DNA of 64,000 bases, from positions 1,032,011 through 1,096,010 of the forward strand of contig CP051231.1 of the NCBI GenBank assembly GCA_017792405.1, written 5' to 3'. This DNA comes from Oceanicola sp. Its GTDB lineage: Bacteria; Pseudomonadota; Alphaproteobacteria; Rhodobacterales; Rhodobacteraceae. Below, piece by piece: positions 34,473 to 43,577 of this stretch (positions within the stretch are counted from its first letter, which is position 1; each line of letters opens with the position of its first letter). The notes beneath the pieces were generated by a model. The model saw only the letters and a list, made by a program, of their open reading frames with translations, made no database searches and was not told the origin of the DNA. The position numbers were made by a program, and so were the translations under genes.

Positions 34473-34514
34473 CCGAGCGCAGCGAGGCCCCGGCCCCCCG
34501 AGCGCAGCGAGGCC
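34473..34514. repeat. Two 17-bp direct repeats
   Basis: CCGAGCGCAGCGAGGCC occurs at 34473-34489 and again at 34498-34514, a 25-bp period, just downstream of the bactofilin terminator. No function is apparent. Confidence 0.6.
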
Positions 34515-34523
34515 ACCGGACGC

Positions 34524-34549
34524 AAAAAGGGCGCCCGGAGGCGCCCTTT
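34524..34549 (-). terminator. Rho-independent terminator of the bactofilin operon
   Basis: On the minus strand AAAGGGCGCC, loop TCCG, GGCGCCCTTTTT: a strong stem followed by T residues, 28 nt after the bactofilin stop. The symmetric A/T flanks would allow it to work in both directions. Confidence 0.7.
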
Positions 34550-34576
34550 CGAAACTCTTGCGATGCCGTTCGCCGG

Positions 34577-35110
34577 TCAGCCCTTGGGGGCCTCGGGGGT
34601 GGGCAGCGGCTTGGGGGCGGAGGTGTTGCCGGAGGCGAGCGGGTCGTCCTGCCGTTGCACCGAGCCCTCGAAGTGGGCGCCGCTTTCGATCGCGATGGTC
34701 TTGTGGATGATGTCGCCTTCGACACGGGCGGTCGAGGTCAGGCGGACCTTCAGGCCGCGCACGCGGCCCACGACGCGGCCGTTCACCACAACATCATCGG
34801 CGATGCATTCGCCGCGCACGGTGGCGCCTTCGCCGACGGTCAGCAGGTGGGCGCGGATGTCGCCTTCCACGGTGCCTTCGATCTGGATGTCGCCGGTGGT
34901 CTTGATGTTGCCGACGATGGTCAGGTCGGAAGACAGCGTCGACGCGGGCGGCTTGGCCTTGGGCGCGCTGGAGGCGCCGGAGGACGCGGGTGCGCTCGAG
35001 GGCGGGGTGGTTGCCTGTTTGGCGGGGGTGCCTGCGTCGGAGCTACCGGGTTTGCCGGACTCGGCGCCAGCGCCGGAGCCAGGCTCGTTGATCCTGGATT
35101 TAGAAAACAT
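34577..35110 (-). CDS. bactofilin (polymer-forming cytoskeletal protein)
   Basis: A 177-residue bactofilin. A disordered Ser/Pro/Ala-rich N-terminus (residues 1-57) precedes the beta-helical core (SDLTIVGNIKTTGDIQIEGTVEGDI, VVNGRVVGRVRG, ARVEGDIIHKTIAIESGAHFEGSV), with a short Pro-rich tail. These proteins self-assemble into filaments that localise wall enzymes. The gene overlaps the 3' end of an M23 peptidase gene by 11 nt, the usual bactofilin-endopeptidase pairing, so it probably positions that enzyme. Confidence 0.93.
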   Translation of the reverse strand: MFSKSRINEPGSGAGAESGKPGSSDAGTPAKQATTPPSSAPASSGASSAPKAKPPASTLSSDLTIVGNIKTTGDIQIEGTVEGDIRAHLLTVGEGATVRGECIADDVVVNGRVVGRVRGLKVRLTSTARVEGDIIHKTIAIESGAHFEGSVQRQDDPLASGNTSAPKPLPTPEAPKG

Positions 35111-36422
35111 CTTGTCCTGCCTTGATGTAGGTCATCGGGTTCACCGGCTTGCCGCCGACCCGCACTTCATAGTGGAGGTGGACGCCAGTGGACCGTCCGG
35201 TGCTTCCCATATCACCGATGCGATCCCCGCGCGAGACCCTTTGACCCACTTTCACGCGAATGGCGCTCATATGCGCATAGCGGGTTTCGATGCCGAACTC
35301 GTGCTGGATTTTCACCAGGTTGCCGTAGCCCGACTGGCGCCCTGCGTGGATCACCACGCCGTCGCCGGTGGCGTAGATCGGGGTGCCGTAGGCGGCGGCG
35401 AAATCGGTGCCGTTGTGCATGCGGCCCCAGCGCGGGCCGAAGCCGGAGGTGAAGCGGAAGGCGGATTTGACCGGCACGGAGAAGGGGGCCTTCTGGGCGG
35501 CGATGCGGTAGTAGTCCATCCGCTCCAGACCCTTGAGGATGTTGTTGGCCCGGTTCTGGCCCATGTCCAGCGGCATGCCCTTGGTCGAGAAGGTCAGCGG
35601 GGTCAGCGGGCCGCCCTGGCCCGAGTAGCCGCGCTTGACGGTCGAGATCAGCTGGTCCGGCGGCAGGCCGGCGTCGCGGAACATCTTGTCGAGCGGCGCG
35701 ACGGAGACGGTGAGCGCCTCTTCGAGCTGGGTGAAGATCTGGTCGTTGCGGTCGAGGATCAGTTCGCGCTCGAAGGCGAGGGCCTGGGCCTCTTCGCGGG
35801 CGGCGGCGGCGGTATCGGCCATCGCATCGCGCTCGCGGGCTGTGCTCTCGAGTGCGACGGTGAGAAAGTCCACCGTGCCTTCGACATCCGTGAGCCGGCC
35901 GTCGGTGGTTTTGGCGGAGCCGGTGGCGCCTTCGAGCGTGGCGATCGCTTCGGCCTGACCGGCCAGCGCCTGATCCCGCTCTTTCATGGTGCGGCGCAGC
36001 GTGCCCTGCACCACGTTCAGCCCGGTCTCCAGTTCGCGGCGGCGGTCCTCGGAGGCGAGCAGGTCGGACTGCATCACCGAGATCTGCGCCAGCGCGGCGT
36101 TGAAGCGTTCCTGCGCGGCGGCGGCCTCTTCAGCGCGGGCGTCGCGTTGGGCGGAGAGGGCGTTGAGACGGGTCTCGTAGCTCTTCTGCTCGCGGGCGGC
36201 TTGCTCGCGGATCGAGCCGGAGCCGATCGAGTCCATCAGCAGGACGGCGGTGGCGATGATTGCCCAGCCGACCACCAGTGCAGAGCCCGCCAGCGCGATG
36301 AGCTGCGTTTCGGGCTTGAGCCGGATGAACCGGGTCTCGGTATCCGAGCGCAGAAAGAGCCGTTGCTCGGGCAAGTGGCGCTCAAGGGCGCTGTGCATGC
36401 GGTGCAAGACGCGTGCTTTCAA
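35100..36422 (-). CDS. M23 family metallopeptidase (membrane-anchored, coiled coil)
   Basis: About 440 residues. A cytosolic head (LERHLPEQRLFLRSDTETRF) is followed by one membrane helix (IALAGSALVVGWAIIATAVLL), a coiled coil of about 150 residues rich in Ala, Glu and Arg, and an M23/LytM domain with zinc motifs HNGTDFA and HLHYEV. It should cut peptidoglycan crosslinks. The start is set at TTG 36422, which has AGGAA 8 nt upstream; GTG at 36455 and ATG at 36398 are alternatives. It overlaps bactofilin, implying coupled expression. Confidence 0.9.
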   Translation of the reverse strand: MKARVLHRMHSALERHLPEQRLFLRSDTETRFIRLKPETQLIALAGSALVVGWAIIATAVLLMDSIGSGSIREQAAREQKSYETRLNALSAQRDARAEEAAAAQERFNAALAQISVMQSDLLASEDRRRELETGLNVVQGTLRRTMKERDQALAGQAEAIATLEGATGSAKTTDGRLTDVEGTVDFLTVALESTARERDAMADTAAAAREEAQALAFERELILDRNDQIFTQLEEALTVSVAPLDKMFRDAGLPPDQLISTVKRGYSGQGGPLTPLTFSTKGMPLDMGQNRANNILKGLERMDYYRIAAQKAPFSVPVKSAFRFTSGFGPRWGRMHNGTDFAAAYGTPIYATGDGVVIHAGRQSGYGNLVKIQHEFGIETRYAHMSAIRVKVGQRVSRGDRIGDMGSTGRSTGVHLHYEVRVGGKPVNPMTYIKAGQDVF

Positions 36423-36664
36423 TGATCCGTTCCTGTTCCCGTACCCCAAATACACCCGTACGGCCCCCCAGCGGCCATCACGGATTGCGAACGTGTTAAC
36501 GTAACCGGGTGAGGGATGGCAAGTTTTGCTGGCCGCACAACGTGGTTAACCGCTGGTCAGGGCGCGCGATTCGGCAGGTTTTTGCCGATTTTTGCGCCAG
36601 TTGGGGCACCCGGCGGCGCGGGCTGCGGCGGCCCGTCGCAGGGGCGCGGCGGCCGGGCGCGCGG

Positions 36665-37477
36665 TCAGGTGCCTTCGACCAGCGGCCAGTAGAAATCGGG
36701 CGGCATCCCGGCTTCGGCACGCTTCTCTTCGTTGAAGGGCGGTTTCGGCCCGCCGGGGAAGTAGCGGCGCACGAGGGTGTGGAAGGCCTCTTTCGGGTCC
36801 AGCCCGTCGCGGCCGCAGATCCAGTTGAACCATTTGGCGCCATAGGCCACGTGGCTGACCTCTTCGGCGTAGATGGTTTGCAGCGCGGAGACGGCGGAGC
36901 TGGCCCCGGCCTTGGAGAAGAGGTCGATCATGCCCGGGGTCACATCGAGCCCGCGGGCCTCCAGCACCATGGGGACGACGGCGAGGCGGGCGGGCAGATC
37001 ATGCGCGGTGTCGGAGGCGGCGCGCCACATGCCGGCGTGGGCATCGAGGCTGCCGTACTCCATACCCAGCTCGCGCAGGCAGTCGTCCATCAGGATGAAG
37101 TGGCGGCTCTCGTCATCCGCCGCGCGCACCCAGTCGTCATAGAAGCCGAGCGGCATGGGGGTGCCCGTGAAGCGGGCGACGACATCCCAGTGCAGGTCGA
37201 TGGCGTTCAGCTCGATATGGGCGACGGCATGGAGGATCGCCGTGCGGCCGGCCTCGGTGCCGGGACGGCGGCGGGGCACGTCGCGCGGGTCGAGCAGGGC
37301 GGGTTTGGCGGGGCGGGCCGGCGCATCGGGTGGCTGCGCGGTGCCGATGGGCAGCGGCGTGCCGGCCTCGCGGGAGGCGAGCCACGTGGCGGCGTTGCGG
37401 CGCGACAGCTCGGCCTTGCCACGGCCTTCGGGGCAGGTGAGGACTTCGGTGGCGAGGGCGGCGAGCGTGGTGGTCAT
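36665..37477 (-). CDS. DUF455 ferritin-like protein
   Basis: A 270-residue predicted di-iron four-helix protein of the DUF455 family. Candidate metal motifs are AHIELNAIDLHWD, ADDESRHF, VLEARGLDVTPGM and YAEEVSHVAYG, arranged as in ferritin-like proteins. Related genes include the E. coli/Salmonella tRNA hydroxylase MiaE-like fold, but no assignment is possible here. It stands alone; repeat R2 copy B occupies the region upstream. Confidence 0.85.
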   Translation of the reverse strand: MTTTLAALATEVLTCPEGRGKAELSRRNAATWLASREAGTPLPIGTAQPPDAPARPAKPALLDPRDVPRRRPGTEAGRTAILHAVAHIELNAIDLHWDVVARFTGTPMPLGFYDDWVRAADDESRHFILMDDCLRELGMEYGSLDAHAGMWRAASDTAHDLPARLAVVPMVLEARGLDVTPGMIDLFSKAGASSAVSALQTIYAEEVSHVAYGAKWFNWICGRDGLDPKEAFHTLVRRYFPGGPKPPFNEEKRAEAGMPPDFYWPLVEGT

Positions 37478-37564
37478 GGCGGGGGTTTAGCCCACGACCA
37501 ATCGGGACGGAAGCCGTGCGGCGGGACGGCGCTGCGCGGCTCGCGTGGGAGTGCTGCTGGGTGG

Positions 37565-37856
37565 GGTGCGCCATGAATGCGCACCCTACGGATCTGGACG
37601 GTCGCCGGACGCGTGAAGATCGTGCGCGGTACGGTTATGCGGAGTGCCTTGCCCGGTGCGCGCCGTAAGGCGCCGGGCAGCGCCGTCCCGTCCGTCGCAC
37701 CAAAGGTGCGCCGAGCTCTTATCGGCCCGCCTCTGGCGGGACGGGGCGGCGCTTTGGTGAGGTCAAGTGTTACCTTAGAGGGAAGATGACCACTGCGCCA
37801 TAAAGTGGCATGCACAGAGGTTGATAGCGCCACCCCACGGGACGGCGCTGCTCGGC
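37565..37856. repeat. Structured intergenic repeat R2, copy B
   Basis: The start hairpin is GGTGCGC 37565-37571 with GCGCACC 37579-37585, then CTACGG. The main arms are 37672-37690 and 37838-37856, complementary over 19 positions with one G-T pair. The core is at 37780-37815. It fills most of the 428-bp gap between the DUF455 and peroxiredoxin genes. A further arm-like sequence (CGGGACGGCGCTGCGCGGC) lies just before it at 37522-37540. Confidence 0.8.
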
Positions 37857-37905
37857 TTTGGTTGTGGAATTCGGCGTGGTGCCGGATCAATCCCGACCTA
37901 CGCCG

Positions 37906-38367
37906 TCACAACCCCTGCGCCGCCTCAAGCACCTCTTCGACGTGGCCTTTGACTTTCACCTTCCGCCACTCGCGGACCACCTTGCCTTCGCCGTCGATCA
38001 AGAAGGTCGCCCGCTCGATGCCCATGCTCTTCTTGCCGTACATGTTCTTCTCGAACCACACGCCGTAGGCCTCGCAGACGGCGCCGTCTTCATCGGCCAC
38101 CAGCGGGATGCCGAGATCGTGCTTGGCGATGAACTTCTCGTGCTTGGCCACGGTGTCGCGGCTGACGCCGAGGATCTTGGCTCCGGCCTTGCCAAAGGCC
38201 TCCAGCGCGGCGGTGAACTCGATGGCCTCGGTGGTGCAACCCGGCGTGTCATCGCGCGGGTAGAAGTAGAGCACCACCGGCGCGGGCTGCAGGCCGGAGA
38301 GCGAAATCTCGCCGCCGCCATCGCGGGGCAGGGTGAAATCAGGGGCTTTCTGGCCGGTCAGGTCCAT
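37906..38367 (-). CDS. peroxiredoxin (BCP/PrxQ type)
   Basis: A 153-residue thiol peroxidase that reduces H2O2 and organic peroxides in the cytosol. The peroxidatic cysteine is Cys44 in DDTPGCTTEAIEF. The resolving cysteine usually found five residues later is absent (Ile49); Cys98 (DGAVCEAYGVW) is the only other cysteine and may serve, otherwise it works as a 1-Cys enzyme. The ATG at 38367 has an AGGAG site; an upstream TTG is less likely. Confidence 0.9.
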   Translation of the reverse strand: MDLTGQKAPDFTLPRDGGGEISLSGLQPAPVVLYFYPRDDTPGCTTEAIEFTAALEAFGKAGAKILGVSRDTVAKHEKFIAKHDLGIPLVADEDGAVCEAYGVWFEKNMYGKKSMGIERATFLIDGEGKVVREWRKVKVKGHVEEVLEAAQGL

Positions 38368-38473
38368 CGTGTCGTCTCCTCTCAAGGTCCAAGGCGCTTC
38401 TCAAATCGCGCGGCTCCTGCGAATATGGCGCGCAAGAGCAGAGGGACCAGAGCTGAAGGATAACGACAGGCTG

Positions 38474-41400
38474 ATGAGCCCGCCCAGTGACAAGCCCCAG
38501 AGTGCGGCGCAGGACGCGTCCGCGCGGTGGTTCGATGCCGCCGCCGAGGCCGAACGGCTGGCCGGCGAGGCCCGCGCGGCGGGGCGGCTGGGGCCTGCGG
38601 GCGTGGAGGGCGCCGCCCCGCCGCTGGGCGTGCCGGAGCGCGCGCCGGACCCTGCGGGCGCGGGGCAGAAACTGCCGCTGCTGATCCTGACGCCGGAGAA
38701 GGTGGGGCTGGAGGCCGAGCTGCCTGCCGAGAGCGCGGCCCCGGCGCTGGGCGCGGCGCATGTGCCGGTGACTGGCGGGGCATCGGTGGTGGCGGCGCTG
38801 CGGGATGGCGGAGCGCTGGAGGGCGCGGAGGGCGATGACCCCACGCCGGAGGCTGAGCCTGAACCCGCGCCCGCCCCGCGCCGCAAGGGCCGCAAGCGCC
38901 GCCTGTTGGCGCGGCCGCTGGTCTGGGCCTTTGACGTGGCGGTGCTCTGCGTGGTGGCCGTTATCCTCGCGATCCTGCTGACCGCAGGCCGCGAGCTGCC
39001 CGCACCAGACTGGCTGGCCGCGCGCGTGGAGGCCCGGCTGAACGAGGGGCTCGGCGGCGCGCAGGTGGAGATGGGCGGGCTTTACGTGATCTTCCAGCGC
39101 ACGGCGCTGCCGCGCGTGACTTTCCGCGATGTCGATATCCGCGCCGCCGATGGCACCCACATTGTCCACGTACCGGCGCTGGGCGCGACGCTCGACAAGG
39201 GCGCGCTGCTGGAGGGGCGGATCCAGCCACGGGGGATTTCGATCACCGGGGCGGCGATGCGGGCGGTGCGGGACCGGAACGGCAAGTTCGACCTGCAACT
39301 GGGCGATGTGGAGATGGCCTGGGGCGGGGCGGGCAGCCTTGGCGAGTTGCTGGCCGGGGTCGACGAGATGCTGGCGCTGCCGAGTTTTGCACCCATCGGC
39401 GAGATCCGGGCCGACGACCTCGCGCTGGAGTTCTTCGATGCCCGCTCGGGGCGGGAATGGGTGCTCTATGACGGCGAGTTGGTGATCGCCCAGACCGAAG
39501 AGGAGGTCTCGGCCCGGCTGGCGCTGCAACTGGCGGCGGATGCGGTGCCGGGGTCGGGCGGCGCGGCGCCGGAGGTCAGCGAGGACGGCTTCGAGGTTGC
39601 CCCGGCGGCGGCGGTGGTGAGCTATGCCTCGCGCAAGGGCTCCGAGGCGGCCGAGCTTGCGGCGAGCGTGGAGGGGGTGGCAGCGCAGGATATTGCCACG
39701 CTCTCGCCCGCCACGGCCTTTCTGGGGCTGATCGATGCGCCGATCTCGGGCTCGATGCGGGCGCGGGTGAGCGAGGCGGGCGGCATCGAGGAGCTGGCCG
39801 GGCGGCTGGAGATTGGCGCGGGCGCCATCGAGCCGGGGCAGGGGCAGGCGCCGATCGCGCTGGACGGCGGGCGCAGCTACTTTCGCTACCAGCCCGAGGC
39901 GGCGCGGCTGGTGTTTGACGAGCTGCGGCTGGAGGCGCCGGACGGGGCCTTTACCGCCACCGGGCAGGCCTATCTCGAAGGCATCGAAGAGACCGGCTGG
40001 CCGACCGAGCTTGTGGGGCAGCTGGCCTTCTCCAATGTCACGCTCGACCCGTCGGGCGTGTTTGCCGAGGGGCTGGCCTTTGGCTCCGGCGCGCTCGACC
40101 TGAAGCTCTCGCTCGACCCGCTCCGCTTGCGGATCGGGCAGATGGTGCTGAGTGGCGAGGATGTGACCCTGCGCGCCCGGGGCCGCGCCCGGCCGGTGCC
40201 GGAGGGCTGGGAGGCGGCGATCGACCTCGAGGTGGACCGGATCGGCCATGAGCGGCTGCTTGCGCTCTGGCCGCTGGCGCTGGCCAGCAAGACCCGCGAC
40301 TGGATCGCGGAGCGGGTGCAGGCGGGGGAGCTGTTCAACGTGAAGGGCGCGCTGCGGGCGCGGCCCGGCGAGGAACGGCCGGTGATGAGCTTGGTCTACG
40401 AGTTCAAGGGCGGCGAGGTGCAGGTACTGCCGACCCTGCCACCGGTGCAGGGCGCGGCGGGCTACTCCTCGATCTCGGAGGGGGCCTACACGCTCTCGCT
40501 CGACGCGGGCCATATCGACGCGCCCGAGGGCGGGCGGGTCGACGTGGCGGGCACGGTGCTGCGGGTGCCGGATGTCCACAAGGTGCCCTCGGACATGGAG
40601 GTGAACCTTGTTTCCAAGAGCAGCGCGACGGCGGTGCTCTCGATCCTCGATCAGGAGCCGTGGCGGTTTTTGAGCAAGGCGGGGCAGCCGGTGGATCTGG
40701 CTGAGGGCACGGCGGCACTGGAGGGGGTGATCCGCTTTCCGCTGATCAAGGATGTGCCGAAGGAGCAGATCGGCTTTCGGGTGAGCGGCGTGCTGACCGG
40801 CGTGCGCTCGGAGCAGGTGGTGCCGGGACGCACGCTGACCGCCGAGCGGCTGGAGGTGCTGGCCCATACCGAGGAGATCGAGATCAAGGGGCCGGGGCGG
40901 ATCGAGGGGCTGCCGATCACCGCGGCCTGGGTGCAGCCGATCGACAAGCCGGGGCCGCAGCCCTCCCGCGTGGAGGGGACCATCGAGCTGAGTCAGGCTT
41001 TTGTGGACCGGTTCAACATTGGCCTGCCGAAAGGGATGGTTTCGGGCGCGGGCACGGGGCAGTTCACCATTGATCTGGCACGCGGCACGGCGCCGCGCTT
41101 CAGCCTGCGCTCGGACCTCAACCGGATGGGGCTGACCATTCGGGAGCTGGCGTGGAGCAAGGGGCCGGCGACGAAGGGCTCGCTGCAAGTGGAGGGGCAG
41201 CTTGGCGAGCCGCCGGCGATTGACCGGCTGGCGCTTTCGGCGCCCGGGCTTACGGCGGAGGGCCGGGTGACGCTGAACCCCGGCGGCGGGCTGCGCACGG
41301 CGGAGTTCAGCCGGGTGAAGGCGGGGGCGTGGATCGACGCGCCGGTGACGCTCACCGGGCGGGGCCGGGGCGCCACGCCGGCGGTGAGCGTGCGCGGCGG

Positions 41401-42196
41401 CTGGGTCGATATCCGCCGCACCAGTTTTGCCCAGGGCGGGGGCGGCGGCACCGCGGGGGCGCCGATGAGCCTTGCGCTCGACCGGCTGATCATCTCCGAC
41501 AGCATCGCCTTGCAGGGCTTCCGAGCCGATCTGACCACGCGGGGCGGGCTGAACGGCAAGTTCAGCGGAAGGGTGAACGGGGCGGCGCCTGTTTCGGGCA
41601 CGCTGGTGCCGGTGAAGGGCAAGACTGCCGTGCGCATGGCCTCCGATGATGCGGGCCGGCTGTTTCGGGCCGCCGGGCTCTTCAAGAAGGGGCAGGGCGG
41701 GGAGATGCAGCTGACGCTGGTGCCGCGCGCCGAGGCGGGGCAGTACAACGGCGAGCTGAAGGTGAAGAACGTGCGGGTGCAGAGCGCGCCGGGGCTGGCG
41801 GCGCTGCTGAACGCGATCTCGGTGGTGGGGCTGCTGGAGCAACTGAACGGGTCGGGCCTGCTGCTGAGCAACACCGAGGTGAACTTTCGGCTCACGCCCA
41901 ACGCGGTGCAGATCAACCACGGCTCGGCGGTTGGGCCCTCGGTCGGGATCTCGATGGCCGGGGTCTATGACATGAACCGCGATTACATGCAGCTGCAGGG
42001 GGTGTTCTCGCCGATCTACGTGGTGAACGGGATCGGGCGGATCATCTCGAAGAAGGGCGAGGGGTTCTTTGGGTTCAACTACAAGATGACCGGCCCTGCC
42101 TCGGGGCCGCGGGTGAGCGTGAACCCGCTGTCGGTGCTGACGCCGGGGATCTTCCGCGAGATATTCCGCCAGCCGCCGCCGAGGTTGGCGAATTAG
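38474..42196 (+). CDS. AsmA/YhdP-like large envelope protein (DUF3971)
   Basis: A 1240-residue protein of the AsmA-like repeating-beta-groove group. A disordered Ala/Pro/Glu-rich cytosolic region of about 145 residues ends in a basic patch (RRKGRKRRLLARP), followed by one membrane helix (WAFDVAVLCVVAVILAILL) and about 1050 residues of periplasmic beta-rich sequence. The C-terminal part (LRVQSAPGLAALLNAISVVGLLEQLNGSGL, INHGSAVGPSVGISMAGVYDM) is typical of the AsmA_2 end of YhdP-type proteins, which ferry phospholipids to the outer membrane. It was not assigned as TamB since no TamA is near. Confidence 0.85.
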   Translation: MSPPSDKPQSAAQDASARWFDAAAEAERLAGEARAAGRLGPAGVEGAAPPLGVPERAPDPAGAGQKLPLLILTPEKVGLEAELPAESAAPALGAAHVPVTGGASVVAALRDGGALEGAEGDDPTPEAEPEPAPAPRRKGRKRRLLARPLVWAFDVAVLCVVAVILAILLTAGRELPAPDWLAARVEARLNEGLGGAQVEMGGLYVIFQRTALPRVTFRDVDIRAADGTHIVHVPALGATLDKGALLEGRIQPRGISITGAAMRAVRDRNGKFDLQLGDVEMAWGGAGSLGELLAGVDEMLALPSFAPIGEIRADDLALEFFDARSGREWVLYDGELVIAQTEEEVSARLALQLAADAVPGSGGAAPEVSEDGFEVAPAAAVVSYASRKGSEAAELAASVEGVAAQDIATLSPATAFLGLIDAPISGSMRARVSEAGGIEELAGRLEIGAGAIEPGQGQAPIALDGGRSYFRYQPEAARLVFDELRLEAPDGAFTATGQAYLEGIEETGWPTELVGQLAFSNVTLDPSGVFAEGLAFGSGALDLKLSLDPLRLRIGQMVLSGEDVTLRARGRARPVPEGWEAAIDLEVDRIGHERLLALWPLALASKTRDWIAERVQAGELFNVKGALRARPGEERPVMSLVYEFKGGEVQVLPTLPPVQGAAGYSSISEGAYTLSLDAGHIDAPEGGRVDVAGTVLRVPDVHKVPSDMEVNLVSKSSATAVLSILDQEPWRFLSKAGQPVDLAEGTAALEGVIRFPLIKDVPKEQIGFRVSGVLTGVRSEQVVPGRTLTAERLEVLAHTEEIEIKGPGRIEGLPITAAWVQPIDKPGPQPSRVEGTIELSQAFVDRFNIGLPKGMVSGAGTGQFTIDLARGTAPRFSLRSDLNRMGLTIRELAWSKGPATKGSLQVEGQLGEPPAIDRLALSAPGLTAEGRVTLNPGGGLRTAEFSRVKAGAWIDAPVTLTGRGRGATPAVSVRGGWVDIRRTSFAQGGGGGTAGAPMSLALDRLIISDSIALQGFRADLTTRGGLNGKFSGRVNGAAPVSGTLVPVKGKTAVRMASDDAGRLFRAAGLFKKGQGGEMQLTLVPRAEAGQYNGELKVKNVRVQSAPGLAALLNAISVVGLLEQLNGSGLLLSNTEVNFRLTPNAVQINHGSAVGPSVGISMAGVYDMNRDYMQLQGVFSPIYVVNGIGRIISKKGEGFFGFNYKMTGPASGPRVSVNPLSVLTPGIFREIFRQPPPRLAN

Positions 42197-42251
42197 GCGG
42201 GCTCGGGGCGCGCCGTTTTGAGTTTGGTGCCCGGCTCTTCCGTCATGCCGC

Positions 42252-42302
42252 GGGGGGCCAGCCCCCCACACCCCCCGGGAATATTTGCAGCAAGAAAATG
42301 AA
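42252..42302 (-). repeat. R4 motif, copy c, with adjacent hairpin
   Basis: On the minus strand TTCATTTTCTTGCTGCAAAT then ATTCCC (42302-42277), followed by a G-rich tract and a hairpin GGGGGGC/GCCCCCC at 42252-42267. It lies 56-106 nt after the stop of the AsmA-like gene, in opposite orientation to that gene. Confidence 0.6.
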
Positions 42303-42441
42303 CAGGGGTGGGGAAAATTTTAGATGAATTGGAATTGTTTTGGGGCGGGGTGGTTGGTGTGTTTGGGACGCGGCGGCGCGTTCAGGCCCATTTGACGTTA
42401 ATGGCTTGTGCTGGAGGGGCGCGGGCCTGTAGGGCGACGGC

Positions 42442-43497
42442 ATGAAGCTGGATGATTTCAACTTTGATTTGCCCGAGGCGCTGATCGCGGTGCGGCCTGC
42501 CTATCCGCGCGGCTCTTCGCGGCTGTTGGTGGCGGGCGCGGGCTGGATCGATGACCGCGGCGTGGCCGATATTTGCGACTATCTGCGGCCCGGCGACCGG
42601 CTGGTGCTGAACAACACCAAGGTGATTCCGGCCCGCCTGTCGGGGCTGCGGCGGCGCGAGAGCGCGCAGGGGCCGGTGGAGGCGCGGGTCGAGGTGACGC
42701 TGCTGGAACCGGGCGGCGGGGCCGAGTGGCTGGCGCTGGCGCGGCCCGCCAAGAAGGTGAAGCCCGGCGAGGTGGTGGAGTTCGGCGGCGGCCTGAGCGC
42801 CGAGGTGCAGGGCCGCGAGGGCGGCGAGGTGCGGCTGCGGTTTTCGGTCGAGGGCGCGGATTTTGACGCTGCGCTGGAGGCGGTGGGCGCGATGCCGCTG
42901 CCGCCCTACATTGCCGCGCGGCGGGCGGCGGATGAGGCCGACCGGGAGGATTATCAGACCGTCTTTGCCCGGCACTCGGGCGCGGTGGCCGCGCCCACGG
43001 CGAGCCTGCACTTTGACGAGGCGCTTTTGGCGCGCATCGAGGCGATGGGCGTGGGGCTGACCGAGGTGACGCTGCATGTGGGCGCGGGCACCTTTTTGCC
43101 GGTCACGGTGGAGGATGTGACCACCCATAAGATGCATGCCGAGCGCGGCGAGGTGAGCGCGCAGGCGGCGCAGGAGATCAACGCGACCAAAGCGGCGGGC
43201 GGGCGGATCATCCCCGTGGGCACCACGGCGCTGCGGCTGATCGAGAGCGCGGCAGTGGCGAAGGGCGAGATTGCGCCGTGGGAGGGGGAGACGGATATCT
43301 TCATCTACCCCGGTTTCGAGTTCAGGCTCACCGATGCACTGATGACGAATTTTCACCTGCCCAAATCCACGCTGATGATGCTGGTCTCCGCGCTGATGGG
43401 GCAGGAGCGGATCGCGGAAATTTACCAGCACGCAATAGCTGCGGGCTACAGGTTCTTTTCCTATGGGGACAGCTCCTTGCTGCTTCCCGGCGAATAA
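42442..43497 (+). CDS. queA: S-adenosylmethionine:tRNA ribosyltransferase-isomerase
   Basis: A 351-residue enzyme of queuosine synthesis that moves the ribosyl part of SAM onto preQ1 in tRNA, giving epoxyqueuosine. Family stretches seen are [14 protein letters not shown] at the start, [52 protein letters not shown] and [16 protein letters not shown]. Length is normal. No other queuosine gene (tgt, queG) is in the window. The MFS gene follows after 80 bp. Confidence 0.95.
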   Translation: MKLDDFNFDLPEALIAVRPAYPRGSSRLLVAGAGWIDDRGVADICDYLRPGDRLVLNNTKVIPARLSGLRRRESAQGPVEARVEVTLLEPGGGAEWLALARPAKKVKPGEVVEFGGGLSAEVQGREGGEVRLRFSVEGADFDAALEAVGAMPLPPYIAARRAADEADREDYQTVFARHSGAVAAPTASLHFDEALLARIEAMGVGLTEVTLHVGAGTFLPVTVEDVTTHKMHAERGEVSAQAAQEINATKAAGGRIIPVGTTALRLIESAAVAKGEIAPWEGETDIFIYPGFEFRLTDALMTNFHLPKSTLMMLVSALMGQERIAEIYQHAIAAGYRFFSYGDSSLLLPGE

Positions 43498-43577
43498 CGA
43501 CGGCATGTGTCGCTGAGAGGCGGTTCACGCCCCCGGCCGATGGGGCATTGCGGGGCAAATTCAGGAAGGTCTGACGA

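Noticed and set aside
34347..36425. Plus-strand frame of about 690 codons opposite bactofilin and the M23 peptidase
   Set aside because: The minus-strand products are unmistakable and the plus-strand protein is low-complexity.
38474..42196. AsmA-like protein as TamB
   Set aside because: No TamA-like outer-membrane gene is adjacent and the C-terminal sequence is of the YhdP/AsmA_2 type.
38339..42271. Very long minus-strand open frame (about 1310 codons) opposite the AsmA-like gene
   Set aside because: It mirrors the real gene in a GC-rich region, has Arg/His/Pro-rich sequence with no domain, and lacks a start signal.
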